Below, one piece after another: positions 45,244 through 54,831 of a stretch of DNA of 64,000 nt. The number at the start of each line of letters is the position of its first letter. The first letter of the stretch is position 1. Location: the NCBI RefSeq assembly GCF_900142825.1, contig NZ_FRCH01000003.1, positions 340,519 through 404,518 of the forward strand, written 5' to 3'. The DNA comes from Rhodanobacter sp. OK091 (GTDB lineage Bacteria; Pseudomonadota; Gammaproteobacteria; Xanthomonadales; Rhodanobacteraceae). A program made the translations under genes and the position numbers. The notes under the pieces are model-generated. The model had not been told where the DNA came from. It did not search any database and saw only the letters and a list, made by a program, of their open reading frames with translations.

Positions 45244-47211
45244 TCACGAAGACCCCCGCCGGCTTTCCTCCAGCCATGCCTGGAACATGAGCACCGTCCA
45301 TAACCGATGCTGCCAGTTGTGCCGGCCGCTCAGGTGCTCCTTCCATTTCTGCCGGATCGGCGCCGGGTGGAAATAGCCTTCCCGGCGCAAGCGATTCTCG
45401 TCGAGCAAGGCTTCCGCCCAATCACGTAATGGTCCGCGCAACCAGCTGTCCAGCGGGATGCCGAAGCCCATCTTGGGTCGCTCGATCAGCTCCCTGGGCA
45501 CATGTCGATACAGCAGCTGGCGCAACAGCCATTTTCCCTCGCCGTCGCGGATCTTCTGGTGCAAAGGTATGCGCCATGCCAGTTCCACTACGCGATGATC
45601 GAGCATCGGTACGCGGGTCTCCAGGCTGTTGGCCATCGCGGCGCGATCGACCTTTACCAGAATGTCGTCGGGCAGGTAGCTCTGCGCGTCCATCGCCATC
45701 ATCCACTGGGCCAGGCTGTCGGTGTGCGGCCACGCTGCCGGATCGGTCAACAAGGTCATGGGCTCGTGCGCGCCGATCACGATGCTGCCGGGGTCTTTCC
45801 ACTGGCTGGCGAGGTTGAGAAAAAAGGCATGGCCGCTCGACAGCGTGAGTACGTCGGCCAGCTTCTGTGCCTTGTCGCCTGGCGTCGCCAGGTGCCATCG
45901 TTTCGGCAACAGCGGCTTGACGCGTTCGAACCATCGATTCCATGCCGCCGGCGACATGGCGCGCAATGCGCCGGCGCCGGCTTGTCGTGCAAACGACGGC
46001 AGGCGCTGCATTCGCTCCCAGGTCGTACGGGCCCCCAGATAGCGGTTGTAACCGCCGAACAGTTCATCGCCACCATCGCCGCTCAGCGCCACCGTCACCT
46101 GGCGACGGGTCAGCTGGCTGATCAGGAAGGTCGGGATCTGCGAGCTGTCGCCGAACGGCTCGCAGTAGATCGAGGGCAGCCGCGGAATGACCGCGAGCGC
46201 ATCCTCGGGGCGCACATACAATTCGGTGTGCTCGGTGCCGAGGTGTCTGGCCACGGCCTTGGCGTGCATGGCCTCGTCGTAGCCGTTCTCGCCGAATCCC
46301 ATGGTGAAGGTCTTGATGGGCCGAGCACTGCGCGCCTGCATCAATGCCACGATCGTGCTGCTGTCGATGCCGCCACTGAGAAACGCGCCCAGCGGCACGT
46401 CGGACAGCATCTGTGCGCCGATGCTGGCGCTCAGCTGCGCCTCGAGCGCATCGATTGCCTCGGCATCCGTGCCATGGAGCGGGTTGCCCAGGCCTGCGCT
46501 GACCGCGTCGTTGTAGCGCCAGTACGGTACGGGTTGCGCGTCCCTTGGCGCATCGGCGGAAATGTGCAGCAGGTGCCCCGGGCGCAGCTTGAAAACGCCG
46601 CGATATATGGAATACGGCGCGGGAATGCAGTCGTGACGCAGCAGCAGCGCCAACGCATCGCGATCGATGTCCGCGCGGAAAACCGCATGCGCCTTCAGCG
46701 CCTTGAGCTCCGAGCCGAACAGCATGGTATCGCCCTGCCAGGCGTAGTACAGCGGCTTCTCGCCCAGGCGATCGCGTGCCAGCGTGAGCACCCGCTGCCG
46801 GCGATCCCACAATGCGAACGCAAACATGCCGACACTGGCCTGCAAGGTTCGCTCGATGCCCCAGGCGACGAAGCAGGCCAGCAAGGTCTCGGTGTCCGAA
46901 TGGCCGCGCCACGCCGGAGCGGTACCTTCCGCGAGCAGGCGTTCGCGCAGATCGAGATGGTTGTAGATTTCGCCGTTGAACACGATGACATATCGGCCGC
47001 AGGCGGAGTGCATGGGCTGGTGACCGGCGGGCGAAAGGTCGAGGATGGACAGCCGTCGCTGCGCCAGTGCGACCCCAGTCGACTCATCGCACCATAAGCC
47101 ACTGTCGTCGGGGCCACGATGGGTCAGCTGCGCCGACATCGCCTGCACCTGTTGCAGCAGCGTGTCTTGTGCATCGCCGTGCAGCTGCCAGAAGCCGGCC
47201 AGGCCACACAT
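45244..47211 (-). CDS. AsnB-type glutamine amidotransferase (polysaccharide-modifying)
   Basis: This 655-aa protein has an N-terminal Ntn glutaminase domain with catalytic Cys2 (MCGLAGFWQLHG) and NGEIYNHLDLR. An ATP-pyrophosphatase domain follows with PLGAFLSGGIDSSTIV and LSGDGGDELFGGYNRY. This is asparagine-synthase architecture. In O-antigen and exopolysaccharide loci such enzymes (e.g. WbpS) amidate uronic acid carboxyls. With the uronic-acid genes here, that role is likelier than free asparagine synthesis; this is inference. Its start overlaps the upstream GT stop by 1 nt (TGATG). Confidence 0.9.
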   Translation of the reverse strand: MCGLAGFWQLHGDAQDTLLQQVQAMSAQLTHRGPDDSGLWCDESTGVALAQRRLSILDLSPAGHQPMHSACGRYVIVFNGEIYNHLDLRERLLAEGTAPAWRGHSDTETLLACFVAWGIERTLQASVGMFAFALWDRRQRVLTLARDRLGEKPLYYAWQGDTMLFGSELKALKAHAVFRADIDRDALALLLRHDCIPAPYSIYRGVFKLRPGHLLHISADAPRDAQPVPYWRYNDAVSAGLGNPLHGTDAEAIDALEAQLSASIGAQMLSDVPLGAFLSGGIDSSTIVALMQARSARPIKTFTMGFGENGYDEAMHAKAVARHLGTEHTELYVRPEDALAVIPRLPSIYCEPFGDSSQIPTFLISQLTRRQVTVALSGDGGDELFGGYNRYLGARTTWERMQRLPSFARQAGAGALRAMSPAAWNRWFERVKPLLPKRWHLATPGDKAQKLADVLTLSSGHAFFLNLASQWKDPGSIVIGAHEPMTLLTDPAAWPHTDSLAQWMMAMDAQSYLPDDILVKVDRAAMANSLETRVPMLDHRVVELAWRIPLHQKIRDGEGKWLLRQLLYRHVPRELIERPKMGFGIPLDSWLRGPLRDWAEALLDENRLRREGYFHPAPIRQKWKEHLSGRHNWQHRLWTVLMFQAWLEESRRGSS

Positions 47212-48296
47212 CAGTGTTGCCCCGCGCTGTGCAGCACATTCGCCAGGCGCGGCGCCTGCACGGCCACGCTGTATTCGCTCTCGACGCGCGCGCGGCCCGC
47301 CCGGCCCATGCGCGTGCGCAAAGGCCGACTCAGGATCAGCTGCTCAAGACCCTCCCGCCATGCGGCCGTCCCCTCCGCCAGAAAGCCGTTCTCGCCGTGG
47401 CGCACGATATCGATGTTCGCGCCGACCGTCGAGGCGACCACAGGCAATCCGCACGCCATGTACTGGATGATCTTGTAACCGCACTTGCCGCGTTCCCATG
47501 GGCCATCGCGCAACGGCATGATGCCGATGTCCATGCGCGCGATCATGGCGGCTTCGCTGTCCTCGGACCATGCCGCCACCTCAGGCACGACGCTTCCGAA
47601 CTGGTCCGCGATCTCCGTCCGCGGCCCGACCAGCAGCAGGTGCGCCTTGTGTCTGGCACAGACCTGCTCGAGCACTTCGCGGTTGTCCAGGACGTAGTCT
47701 TCCGTGGCGGGCGAACCGATCCAGCCGATGACCGGCTGCTTGTCGTCCGCATGGTCCACCACTGCATAGCGTTTTTCGTCGACCACCGTCGGAATGATCT
47801 CGATTCGTGCCGCACCTGCCTGCGAAGCGCGTGCGGCCAGATAGTGATTGCCGGCGATCACACAAGCGGCGCCGCGCATCACCTGATCGATCTTGCGTCC
47901 CAGCATGCGCCGCACCAGCGGATTCGGCGACAGGTCGTACTTGTGGAACAGCGCGTCGTCGTAATCGACAACGTACGGCTTGGCGGAGCGCGCCAGCACC
48001 GACTCGATCCAATGCGGCAGGTAGGGGAAAAGCTCGCCCTCGATCCAGGCGAGGTCGTGCTCGTCGCGACGCAAGAGCTGCATGAACCGCTGGCTGCAGT
48101 ATTGCCATGCCAGATAACGGGCGGCTCCGGGGCGGTTTCCATATAGCTCTTCGAGATAGGCGTCCGGAAACAGCGTATGCACTTGTACATCGATCCCGAG
48201 ATCCTGCAGCAAGGGCAGATACTGCAGGCTGCGCAGCCGCGAGCTGGGGCCCAGTCGGGAATATCTCGAAAACAGCAGTACCTTGAGACGCTTCAT
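47211..48296 (-). CDS. Glycosyltransferase (GT4-like, GT-B)
   Basis: This 361-aa protein starts MKRLKVLLFSRYSRLGPSSRLRS, a variant of the GT4 N-terminal Rossmann half. The C-terminal half has IGWIGSPATEDYV, LLLVGPR, MPLRDGPWERGKCGYKIIQYMACGLPVVAS and GENGFLAEG. The donor and acceptor are unknown. It overlaps the polymerase gene by 4 nt (ATGA) and the amidotransferase by 1 nt. Start ATG 48296 is fixed by that overlap and by the fold start. Confidence 0.88.
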   Translation of the reverse strand: MKRLKVLLFSRYSRLGPSSRLRSLQYLPLLQDLGIDVQVHTLFPDAYLEELYGNRPGAARYLAWQYCSQRFMQLLRRDEHDLAWIEGELFPYLPHWIESVLARSAKPYVVDYDDALFHKYDLSPNPLVRRMLGRKIDQVMRGAACVIAGNHYLAARASQAGAARIEIIPTVVDEKRYAVVDHADDKQPVIGWIGSPATEDYVLDNREVLEQVCARHKAHLLLVGPRTEIADQFGSVVPEVAAWSEDSEAAMIARMDIGIMPLRDGPWERGKCGYKIIQYMACGLPVVASTVGANIDIVRHGENGFLAEGTAAWREGLEQLILSRPLRTRMGRAGRARVESEYSVAVQAPRLANVLHSAGQH

Positions 48297-49606
48297 TCCG
48301 GCACCTTCCTCAAACTCGCCGGGTTTTCGATAAACAGCGCCACCAGAGGGATGACGTACATCCACTGGAAGGCGAAGGCTTCGATATACGGGTTCGTATT
48401 GGCGGCGAGGAAGGCGCAGACAAAGCCGCAGAACATGAACTTGTGCCGGGGCGGAAGGCGGCGGCTATATGCCATCCGGAGCACGGAGGCCATATAGATC
48501 AGGAACGGCAACGCATAGATCAGTGCGCCCAGCAATCCGACCCGGTAGGCTGTGGCCAGCCACACCACTTCATAGCGCCAGGGATGGATAGGGTCGCTGA
48601 TAAACCCGACACCGACACCGTGACCGGCGCCAAGGCCATCGTTGTCGAGAATGCCGGCAAACAGCGAATGGCTCATCTCGGAGCGGGCGCTGCCGCCGCC
48701 CGAAGCGAGCTTCGTCGAAACGGCGTCGAACACCCTCGACAAGCTGATCTGCGTGTAGGCCTGCAGCAGGATGAGCGCGGCCGCCACGGCAATCAGCATG
48801 GGCAAGCCATAAAGAATGATACGGGTGATCGGCGATCTTCGCGTGCTGCCCGTCGTGCGCGACACCAGCATCAGGCCAAGAATCCAGCCTAGCGGCACCG
48901 CGAGGATCAGAGCCGTGCGGCCGGAAGTCAGCGCACAGACCAGCAGTGCCGCCAGCAACACAAATCGCAACAGCCGGTTCTTGATGAGTTCGGGCGAGCT
49001 GAAGAAGCCTCCGCACAGGAAGATCAACGAACCATAGACATGCATGGTCGCGCCGGAAAAGCCTTCCTGCAAATTGACATTGGCCCCTTCGAAGAAGAAG
49101 GCGACAGCCGCCGCGCCATGCCTGAGGTAGAGATAGAAGAACAAGGCGACACTGAGGGTGCACAGGAGGCTGAGCAGGGCAAACCAGTCGATCAACCGAT
49201 CGGCTCCCAGCCGTCTCAGCAGGCCAGCGGCAATGATCATCCACACCAGGGGCGAAAGGATGTAGATCGCAAATACCTGAGCGATGGCGATCTGCGGTGC
49301 ATCGTGCATGGTGCCTACGACCATGTAGACAACCGTGATGACCACCGTGCAGGCGTACAGCATCAGCAGATTTCTGAAACCGGAACCGATGCGCAGTCCC
49401 GGCAGCGCCAGCAGGAAAGCCAGCCCCATGGCAACCGCGGTAGGGATGGGTAACGAATTGGGTATGACGACGGCAAGCAGCAGCAGAAGGAAAGCCGCGC
49501 CCAGGAACATGTGGCGTACGGTAAGCCGATACCTTGTCGCGCCAGACAGCGAGGGCAGGGGCTCCCGCACCGAAGGCGCCAGCGATGGATCGCTACCGGG
49601 ATTCAT
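48293..49606 (-). CDS. Wzy-like O-antigen/EPS polymerase
   Basis: This 437-aa polytopic membrane protein has about 10-12 hydrophobic helices (for example FLGAAFLLLLLAVVIPNSLP, VFAIYILSPLVWMIIAAGLL, LILAVPLGWILGLMLV). A large periplasmic loop (about 290-350) carries GLGAGHGVGVGFISDP, a pattern seen in O-antigen ligase/polymerase proteins. It polymerises lipid-linked repeat units in the periplasm. It overlaps both flanking genes by ATGA. The Wzy identification relies on topology and context. Confidence 0.85.
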   Translation of the reverse strand: MNPGSDPSLAPSVREPLPSLSGATRYRLTVRHMFLGAAFLLLLLAVVIPNSLPIPTAVAMGLAFLLALPGLRIGSGFRNLLMLYACTVVITVVYMVVGTMHDAPQIAIAQVFAIYILSPLVWMIIAAGLLRRLGADRLIDWFALLSLLCTLSVALFFYLYLRHGAAAVAFFFEGANVNLQEGFSGATMHVYGSLIFLCGGFFSSPELIKNRLLRFVLLAALLVCALTSGRTALILAVPLGWILGLMLVSRTTGSTRRSPITRIILYGLPMLIAVAAALILLQAYTQISLSRVFDAVSTKLASGGGSARSEMSHSLFAGILDNDGLGAGHGVGVGFISDPIHPWRYEVVWLATAYRVGLLGALIYALPFLIYMASVLRMAYSRRLPPRHKFMFCGFVCAFLAANTNPYIEAFAFQWMYVIPLVALFIENPASLRKVPE

Positions 49607-50910
49607 GTCTGCACCATCTTCGAAATCCACTGGCCGAGTTTCTCGGCCTGCACGACTTTGCTATAGGCGGCTATGTCACGGTGTGCGTCGGTGGAGGGCG
49701 ATAGCGCTTTCCGCAGCGCATCGCCTCCAGACACTCCCTGGCCGGTCAGCAGGGTTTGCCCTGCTCCTGTTTCGGCGAGGATGGCGGTTGCTTCGTTGCG
49801 CACTCCGGAAATGCAGACGATATCCGCCCCGGTAGCGAGGTATTCAAACAGCTTTCCGGTGGCACAGCTCGCGCGCGAGCCGGTCAGCAGCAGCAATTTG
49901 TCGCAGCGTTTCATGAGTCGCAGCGCCAGCGTGCGCTCGAGCTGCCCGAGCACGCTGAAGGAGAACCTGGCGCGCTCGAGCGAAGCCAGTTCGGATTTGG
50001 TCAGCTCGCCGACAAACATCACGTGCTTGTCCGCAGCGACTTCGGCGGATTCGTTCAGTGTGTCGACCAGGTAGTCGAGGCTCTTCGACGCCGATCCATC
50101 ACTGGCGCCTATGCGCCCGAAGTGTCCTATCAGCAGCGCACCGGCCGGCACGTGCCGGGCGAGGATGGCGGCGGCGCGAGTGTCGTCGGCGGCATCTTTG
50201 CCGAGCGAAGCAAAGTCGGTCGGATCGTAACCGTTGGGCAGCATTGCCGTGACCTTGTACGGGTAACGCTGTTGAAAATCATGGACCAGGGGATGGCTAA
50301 CGGATGTGATCAAATTGGCGGTGGCCACTACCCGCCGCTCGATCAGCTTGCGCATCCACTCGCGCAGCCAGCCTCGCTTGCCCAGCGGTTCGAAAACAAG
50401 TCCGTCCCGGAAATCTTGCAGGCAGCCGATGCGGTATTTGCTGGCAAGACTGGCTGCGGCGATCAGGGCATCGACCGGCGAATAGGTGCCGATGGCCACG
50501 CATGACTCGCCCGCGGCCAGCTTTTCGGAACACAACCGGTCGGCCTCGGCAAGGGCGTGGACGAGCCACGGGCGGGTGTCCGCACTGGCCGCCCTGTCAT
50601 TGGCATTGGCCAGCATGAATGGCAGCGGACGCATGAAGGCCGCCGCCAGGATCAGCAGCGAGGCCGCCGGGGGAGACTCGCTGCCCACGCAATGCCCGGG
50701 CAGCGGATAGATATGGATGTCCGCGTCCGAAGGCGCGGCGGCCGTGGTCGTCTCCGCTGCGGGCTGCCGCGCGAAGACGAACACCCGGTATTTCGCGGGA
50801 TCAAGATATTTCAGCAAGCCCTTGAATCGCTGCGCGGCAATATTGCTGGACAGATGATGGGCTGCAAAGACAAACAAGTTGATCTTCTTCGGGGAAGTCG
50901 CTTCGCTCAT
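49603..50910 (-). CDS. Glycosyltransferase (GT-B, GT4-like)
   Basis: This 435-aa protein begins KKINLFVFAAHHLSSNIAAQRFKGLLKYLDP, a GT-B N-terminal unit. Its C-terminal half has IGHFGRIGASDGS, FVGELTKSELASL and GKLFEYLATGADIVCISG, a divergent donor-binding region. The donor is unknown. The gene is joined by ATGA overlaps to the polymerase and flippase genes. Confidence 0.82.
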   Translation of the reverse strand: MSEATSPKKINLFVFAAHHLSSNIAAQRFKGLLKYLDPAKYRVFVFARQPAAETTTAAAPSDADIHIYPLPGHCVGSESPPAASLLILAAAFMRPLPFMLANANDRAASADTRPWLVHALAEADRLCSEKLAAGESCVAIGTYSPVDALIAAASLASKYRIGCLQDFRDGLVFEPLGKRGWLREWMRKLIERRVVATANLITSVSHPLVHDFQQRYPYKVTAMLPNGYDPTDFASLGKDAADDTRAAAILARHVPAGALLIGHFGRIGASDGSASKSLDYLVDTLNESAEVAADKHVMFVGELTKSELASLERARFSFSVLGQLERTLALRLMKRCDKLLLLTGSRASCATGKLFEYLATGADIVCISGVRNEATAILAETGAGQTLLTGQGVSGGDALRKALSPSTDAHRDIAAYSKVVQAEKLGQWISKMVQT

Positions 50911-52364
50911 GGCACGGCACCTGGTCTTCCCTCGGATTCCGGATAGATGTTCTCTGTCTTGATCGCCGAGCGCAGCGATCGATACATGCCGGTCCACTCG
51001 GCACGGAAGCACCAGATGACGACTGGCAGCATCGCCAGCCAGACAAAACTGAAATGGATCGGAGCACCCGGACCGAATACCAGCGTCGCGATGGAAAGTC
51101 CCACCAGGCCGGTGACGAACAGATAGAGCCGCGCCCGGGGAAAGGGCCGCCAGACGTATGCCGATGCTTCAGTCCGGGCCACAAAAAAAGCGAGGAAGGC
51201 GATCGCGTTGGCCACGACGGCACCGGCCGCGCCGTAAGTGGGCACCAGCCATACGCTGATGGCGACGTTGACAATCAGCGCCGCGACAGTCGACCACAGC
51301 GACAACATGGATCGGCGCGTTATCCCGATGCCTACGCAAGTCACTTCGGAGAGCGTGTAGAGCAACGGCTCGCCGATGCAACACAGCATCAGGTACTTCA
51401 CCTGGATGTAACGCGGTGGCAGCACAAAGTCGGTCAGCCATGAAAAGACTCCGCTCAGCACCCAGATGGCACAGACCACAGCCAAGGCTTGCTGGGCAAT
51501 ATGGTCAACTCGCCGCATATCCACGCCGCGTGCCACCCATTTGTAGACGAGTGGCGCCCATAGCACGGTGAAGATCGTCTGAAAGACCACGCCCACACCG
51601 GCGAAGCTCATCGAGACCGAATAGACCGCCAACTCTGAAAGGCTGGACAGCCAGCGCAAAGCGAGCGTGCTGGTGGCATCGAGCCCCCAGTAGGCCACGC
51701 CAGCGAAGATCAGGGGTACGCCGTAGCTGAGCAATCCGCGGACTTGGTCGCCCGAAAGGGGCGCCTGCAAGGCGGGTTGCCATTCACGCCAGGTATTCCA
51801 GGTGTAAATGAGCAATACCGACATCAGGGAAACAAGGTACGCCACTTCCAGTTGACCAAACGATTTGGAAAAGATCGGCACCGCCAGCACGCCAACCACC
51901 AGCAAGAGAACTACCTTTGGCAGAATCTGGCTCATGGAGAATGCGAGGCCGCGATCCTGCATGCGCAAAATAAGTGAAAGAAATCGGGAGATGAAACTTA
52001 CGATCACACAAGCAACCAGGAGCCAGTAATAAACGACGTGTTCCACGCCGAATAGCCACGTCGCAATGCGCTCGTCGAACGGTACGGTGATTAGGAATGC
52101 CAGCAACATCACTGCGAACCCCGGGACAAAGCAGGCTTTGAGCAATGCTCCGCGGTCCGACCATTCGTGGTACTCCCGCACGTAGGCGCGATCGAGGCCG
52201 AGGTTGAACAGCAATACGCCGAAAGACACGGCGATCTGCACGATGTTCAGGCGGCCGACATCGGCGGGGGGAAAGATCCAGGCAATCACCGGCACCGTCA
52301 CCAGGCCAAGTCCGGCGGTAGTGATAGGGCCAAATGCAAACGCCAAAACGGTTTTTATATTCAC
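50907..52364 (-). CDS. Wzx-like lipid-linked oligosaccharide flippase
   Basis: This 485-aa polysaccharide-biosynthesis membrane protein (MVF/MATE-related) has about 12-14 TM helices. Typical parts are ALAFGPITTAGLGLVTVPVIAWIFPPADVGRLNIVQ at the N-terminus and LSYGVPLIFAGVAYWGLDATSTLALRWL in the middle. It moves undecaprenyl-linked repeat units across the inner membrane. It overlaps the GT at 49603 by 4 nt and starts 37 nt after the upstream GT gene. Confidence 0.92.
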   Translation of the reverse strand: MNIKTVLAFAFGPITTAGLGLVTVPVIAWIFPPADVGRLNIVQIAVSFGVLLFNLGLDRAYVREYHEWSDRGALLKACFVPGFAVMLLAFLITVPFDERIATWLFGVEHVVYYWLLVACVIVSFISRFLSLILRMQDRGLAFSMSQILPKVVLLLVVGVLAVPIFSKSFGQLEVAYLVSLMSVLLIYTWNTWREWQPALQAPLSGDQVRGLLSYGVPLIFAGVAYWGLDATSTLALRWLSSLSELAVYSVSMSFAGVGVVFQTIFTVLWAPLVYKWVARGVDMRRVDHIAQQALAVVCAIWVLSGVFSWLTDFVLPPRYIQVKYLMLCCIGEPLLYTLSEVTCVGIGITRRSMLSLWSTVAALIVNVAISVWLVPTYGAAGAVVANAIAFLAFFVARTEASAYVWRPFPRARLYLFVTGLVGLSIATLVFGPGAPIHFSFVWLAMLPVVIWCFRAEWTGMYRSLRSAIKTENIYPESEGRPGAVP

Positions 52365-52401
52365 CAGCCAAACCTTTCAGATCTGATTTGCATGGCAGTG
52401 C

Positions 52402-53706
52402 TCATGTCCGAGCATCGGCGTGGTCCGATCTTCCCTTCGGCGGTAATCCACCAGTCTGACCTGCCTCCGCATTCGCCCCCAAGGCCAGGACCTCAGCAAC
52501 GAAATCCCGGTATGTTCTGGCGGAATTGAAGCGTTCCTCGATCACCTTGCGAGCCTGCATGCGCAAGGCGTGTCCCTCATCTTCAAGCGCAACCCTGCCG
52601 ATGGCCGCCGCAATCTCCTGAGTGCTCGGGGATGGGCTCAGCAGCGCACCACACTCGTTGGACACCAGGCTGGAAACGCCACCCACATCGGGTGCCAGCG
52701 CAGGTACGCCGGCGCTCATAGCCTCCATGATGGAGACCCCCATGCCCTCCGACTCGCTCGTATTCATGAATAGGTCGACGGGTGTATTCAGGTAATACGT
52801 CTTGACCACCTGGTTGGGCATATCGCCAAGAAATTCAAAAGACAAATTGCTTATATGGGCCAGCCGCACGCGTGCAAGCTCCCTGACCTCGTCGAAGAGG
52901 GGGCCAGTGCCGATGTGGGTCCAAGTGGTCTTTATCTGAGCGTGCTGGTGGGAAAACAGGCTCAGCGCGTCGATGATTCGATCCAGGCGTTTTACAGGTA
53001 CGCAAAATGAAACCGAGACGACATGCAAAGAGCCGGCGGGGCTCGGCCGCGACAGTGTGCTGGTCAGTGGCACACCCAGAGAGCTGATTTTTATATTTTC
53101 AGATGGGGCGCCGTACGTATCTTCCAGGTAGGCCCGACCCTCATCAGACAGCGCAAATATCCTGTCATAGGCGTGGATGAATTGCCGCTTGAGCGGCATG
53201 TATTCATGCTTTCGGCGCATCTCGTACAAGTCAAAGCCATGTGCCCTGGATACGACTTTTCGCACCGATCCTCTCGCCTTGGCCAGCAGCGCGGCATAGG
53301 ACTGAGCTTCGTTCCAATAGCAATACGCCACATCGATCTTGCCATTGGCCTTGGCGTATTGCTCCAGGCACCTCGCCTGTTCAAGGACCTTGGAGGTATG
53401 CAGCAGGGCGCGCAGCGCGGTGTAAGCACCCACCCTCCGCGATCGCCATAGATGGATCAGCTCACGACGGAATATCGTGGAGAACAGCGCAACCCATATG
53501 AACCAGAATCGACCAACTCTCGTGCCGCTTGCCATGCCCAGGTCGACCGATACTCCATCGGGTAAGGACCTGGGCTTTCCGGTGGCTACGGTCGGCAACA
53601 ATGTCACGCTGGCGGCTGGATTGTTCGCCCAGAATGCGATCTCATCCTCGATGAATTGCTCACCGGGATAGTAGGGATAAGCATTGGTAAGCATGGCGAT
53701 CTTCAC
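52402..53706 (-). CDS. Glycosyltransferase family 4
   Basis: This 434-aa GT4 enzyme starts at GTG 53706 (GTGA overlap with the kinase stop), giving the conserved MKIAMLTNAYPYYPGEQFIEDEI. The C-terminal half has VSVSFCVPVKRLDRIIDAL, FEFLGDMPNQVVKTYY and the E-x7-E site in NTSESEGMGVSIMEAMSAGVP. The EQFIEDEI opening is found in GT4 enzymes of colanic-acid-like loci. Start ATG 53694 is a less likely alternative. Confidence 0.88.
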   Translation of the reverse strand: MKIAMLTNAYPYYPGEQFIEDEIAFWANNPAASVTLLPTVATGKPRSLPDGVSVDLGMASGTRVGRFWFIWVALFSTIFRRELIHLWRSRRVGAYTALRALLHTSKVLEQARCLEQYAKANGKIDVAYCYWNEAQSYAALLAKARGSVRKVVSRAHGFDLYEMRRKHEYMPLKRQFIHAYDRIFALSDEGRAYLEDTYGAPSENIKISSLGVPLTSTLSRPSPAGSLHVVSVSFCVPVKRLDRIIDALSLFSHQHAQIKTTWTHIGTGPLFDEVRELARVRLAHISNLSFEFLGDMPNQVVKTYYLNTPVDLFMNTSESEGMGVSIMEAMSAGVPALAPDVGGVSSLVSNECGALLSPSPSTQEIAAAIGRVALEDEGHALRMQARKVIEERFNSARTYRDFVAEVLALGANAEAGQTGGLPPKGRSDHADART

Positions 53707-54809
53707 GGCTGTGTGACCGCGCCGGCGACGAGGATGCCGACCATGCTGTTCCGGTAGACGGCTTGATCCATGTCGAAAGGAATGCTCACCCTGAAGCAGG
53801 CGACGCCGGCAAGGCACTTCGACAGGACAAGTCGCCAGTTTGCAATCACTCCTTCCATGGTCAACATGGCCGTCGTGCCAGTTGCCGCTGCGTTGTATTG
53901 CTCCCAATAAAGATGGTCATGAAAAATGCTGTATTCCGCCCTGATGACGTCGATCGTCATCTCGACCGCACTCGGAACGCCAAGATGGGTCACGCGGATA
54001 TCGGGAACATCCTCCCGGACCGCGTAATACAGACGGGAAAGAGGGACCGACGTCGATTCGACGTGATGATAGAGACGGTCTGGCCGGATTTTTCTGCGTA
54101 CGCTGGCGGAATTCATCCAGCTCTTTATGTTGAAGTGGGCTTTGTCGATCCATCCGCGCCCTGCGAGTATTTCGCCTTTCAACGCATTTCCTGCGCAGTT
54201 GTAGCCATAGATCTTCGGCCACGCCATATTGGCGTAAGCGTGCAAAGTCGTCGCAGATACGATGACGATATCGTCGCTGACGAAACCGACCTTTTCATTT
54301 TGCCGAAGCGCCAGCATGGCCGCCGATTTTCCGGCCCCGCCTGTCCCCGCCAATAAGCAGGCGTTGCCATCCACCGTCACGCATGCCGCATGTATCGGTG
54401 CGACGTCATTGAAGAAATACGCCGAGGGAACCAGCACGAATTCGTGCAGTATCTGCTCGAATGATTCGACGTCGCTCGCGTATTCGATGGACAGCAATTT
54501 CTGTATTTGATGTTTTATGCCGTGACGAATCTTGAGCGCGACTTCGATTTCCAGGCACCCGCCGCCTGACCAGCCCCAATACACGTCGACCGCTGGAAAT
54601 GACGTCAGCATGCCATGCCCGAATTTCCTGTGCGCCTTGGGATTGATGGACGACGGGCTGCGTTTTGAAATTGCCTGCACGATGCGTATCTCGACCTCCG
54701 GCTCGATACTTCCGGCATCCGCATACAGCGCCAGGCATTCGGCAAGCAAAGCCTGTTGATTTGCTTCGCTGGAGAATGAATAGCATCTTCCGAAGATAAG
54801 TTTTTTCAT
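53703..54809 (-). CDS. HprK-related kinase-like protein
   Basis: This 368-aa protein has a P-loop LLAGTGGAGKSAAML (GTGGAGKS near 155-162) after IHAACVTVDG. GFVSDDIVIV follows, the pattern of HPr kinase/phosphorylase-related proteins. The N-terminal ~130 residues match nothing I recognise. Related kinases occur in some polysaccharide and peptide-modification loci, where the substrate is usually unknown. It overlaps the GT by GTGA and starts 22 nt after the aminotransferase stop. ATG 54809 removes an upstream tail that overlaps the aminotransferase gene. Confidence 0.78.
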   Translation of the reverse strand: MKKLIFGRCYSFSSEANQQALLAECLALYADAGSIEPEVEIRIVQAISKRSPSSINPKAHRKFGHGMLTSFPAVDVYWGWSGGGCLEIEVALKIRHGIKHQIQKLLSIEYASDVESFEQILHEFVLVPSAYFFNDVAPIHAACVTVDGNACLLAGTGGAGKSAAMLALRQNEKVGFVSDDIVIVSATTLHAYANMAWPKIYGYNCAGNALKGEILAGRGWIDKAHFNIKSWMNSASVRRKIRPDRLYHHVESTSVPLSRLYYAVREDVPDIRVTHLGVPSAVEMTIDVIRAEYSIFHDHLYWEQYNAAATGTTAMLTMEGVIANWRLVLSKCLAGVACFRVSIPFDMDQAVYRNSMVGILVAGAVTQP

Positions 54810-54831
54810 GCAGGCGAGTCCGGCGGCATCT

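Noticed and set aside
45502..47097. 531-aa open frame antisense to the amidotransferase
   Set aside because: The amidotransferase has complete glutaminase and PP-loop motifs; the antisense frame has none.
45244..54809. AsnB-type enzyme plus HprK-like kinase as a lasso-peptide cluster
   Set aside because: Lasso clusters pair these with a transglutaminase-like B protein, a PqqD-like domain and a short precursor, none of which is visible. The two genes lie about 6 kb apart among polysaccharide genes.
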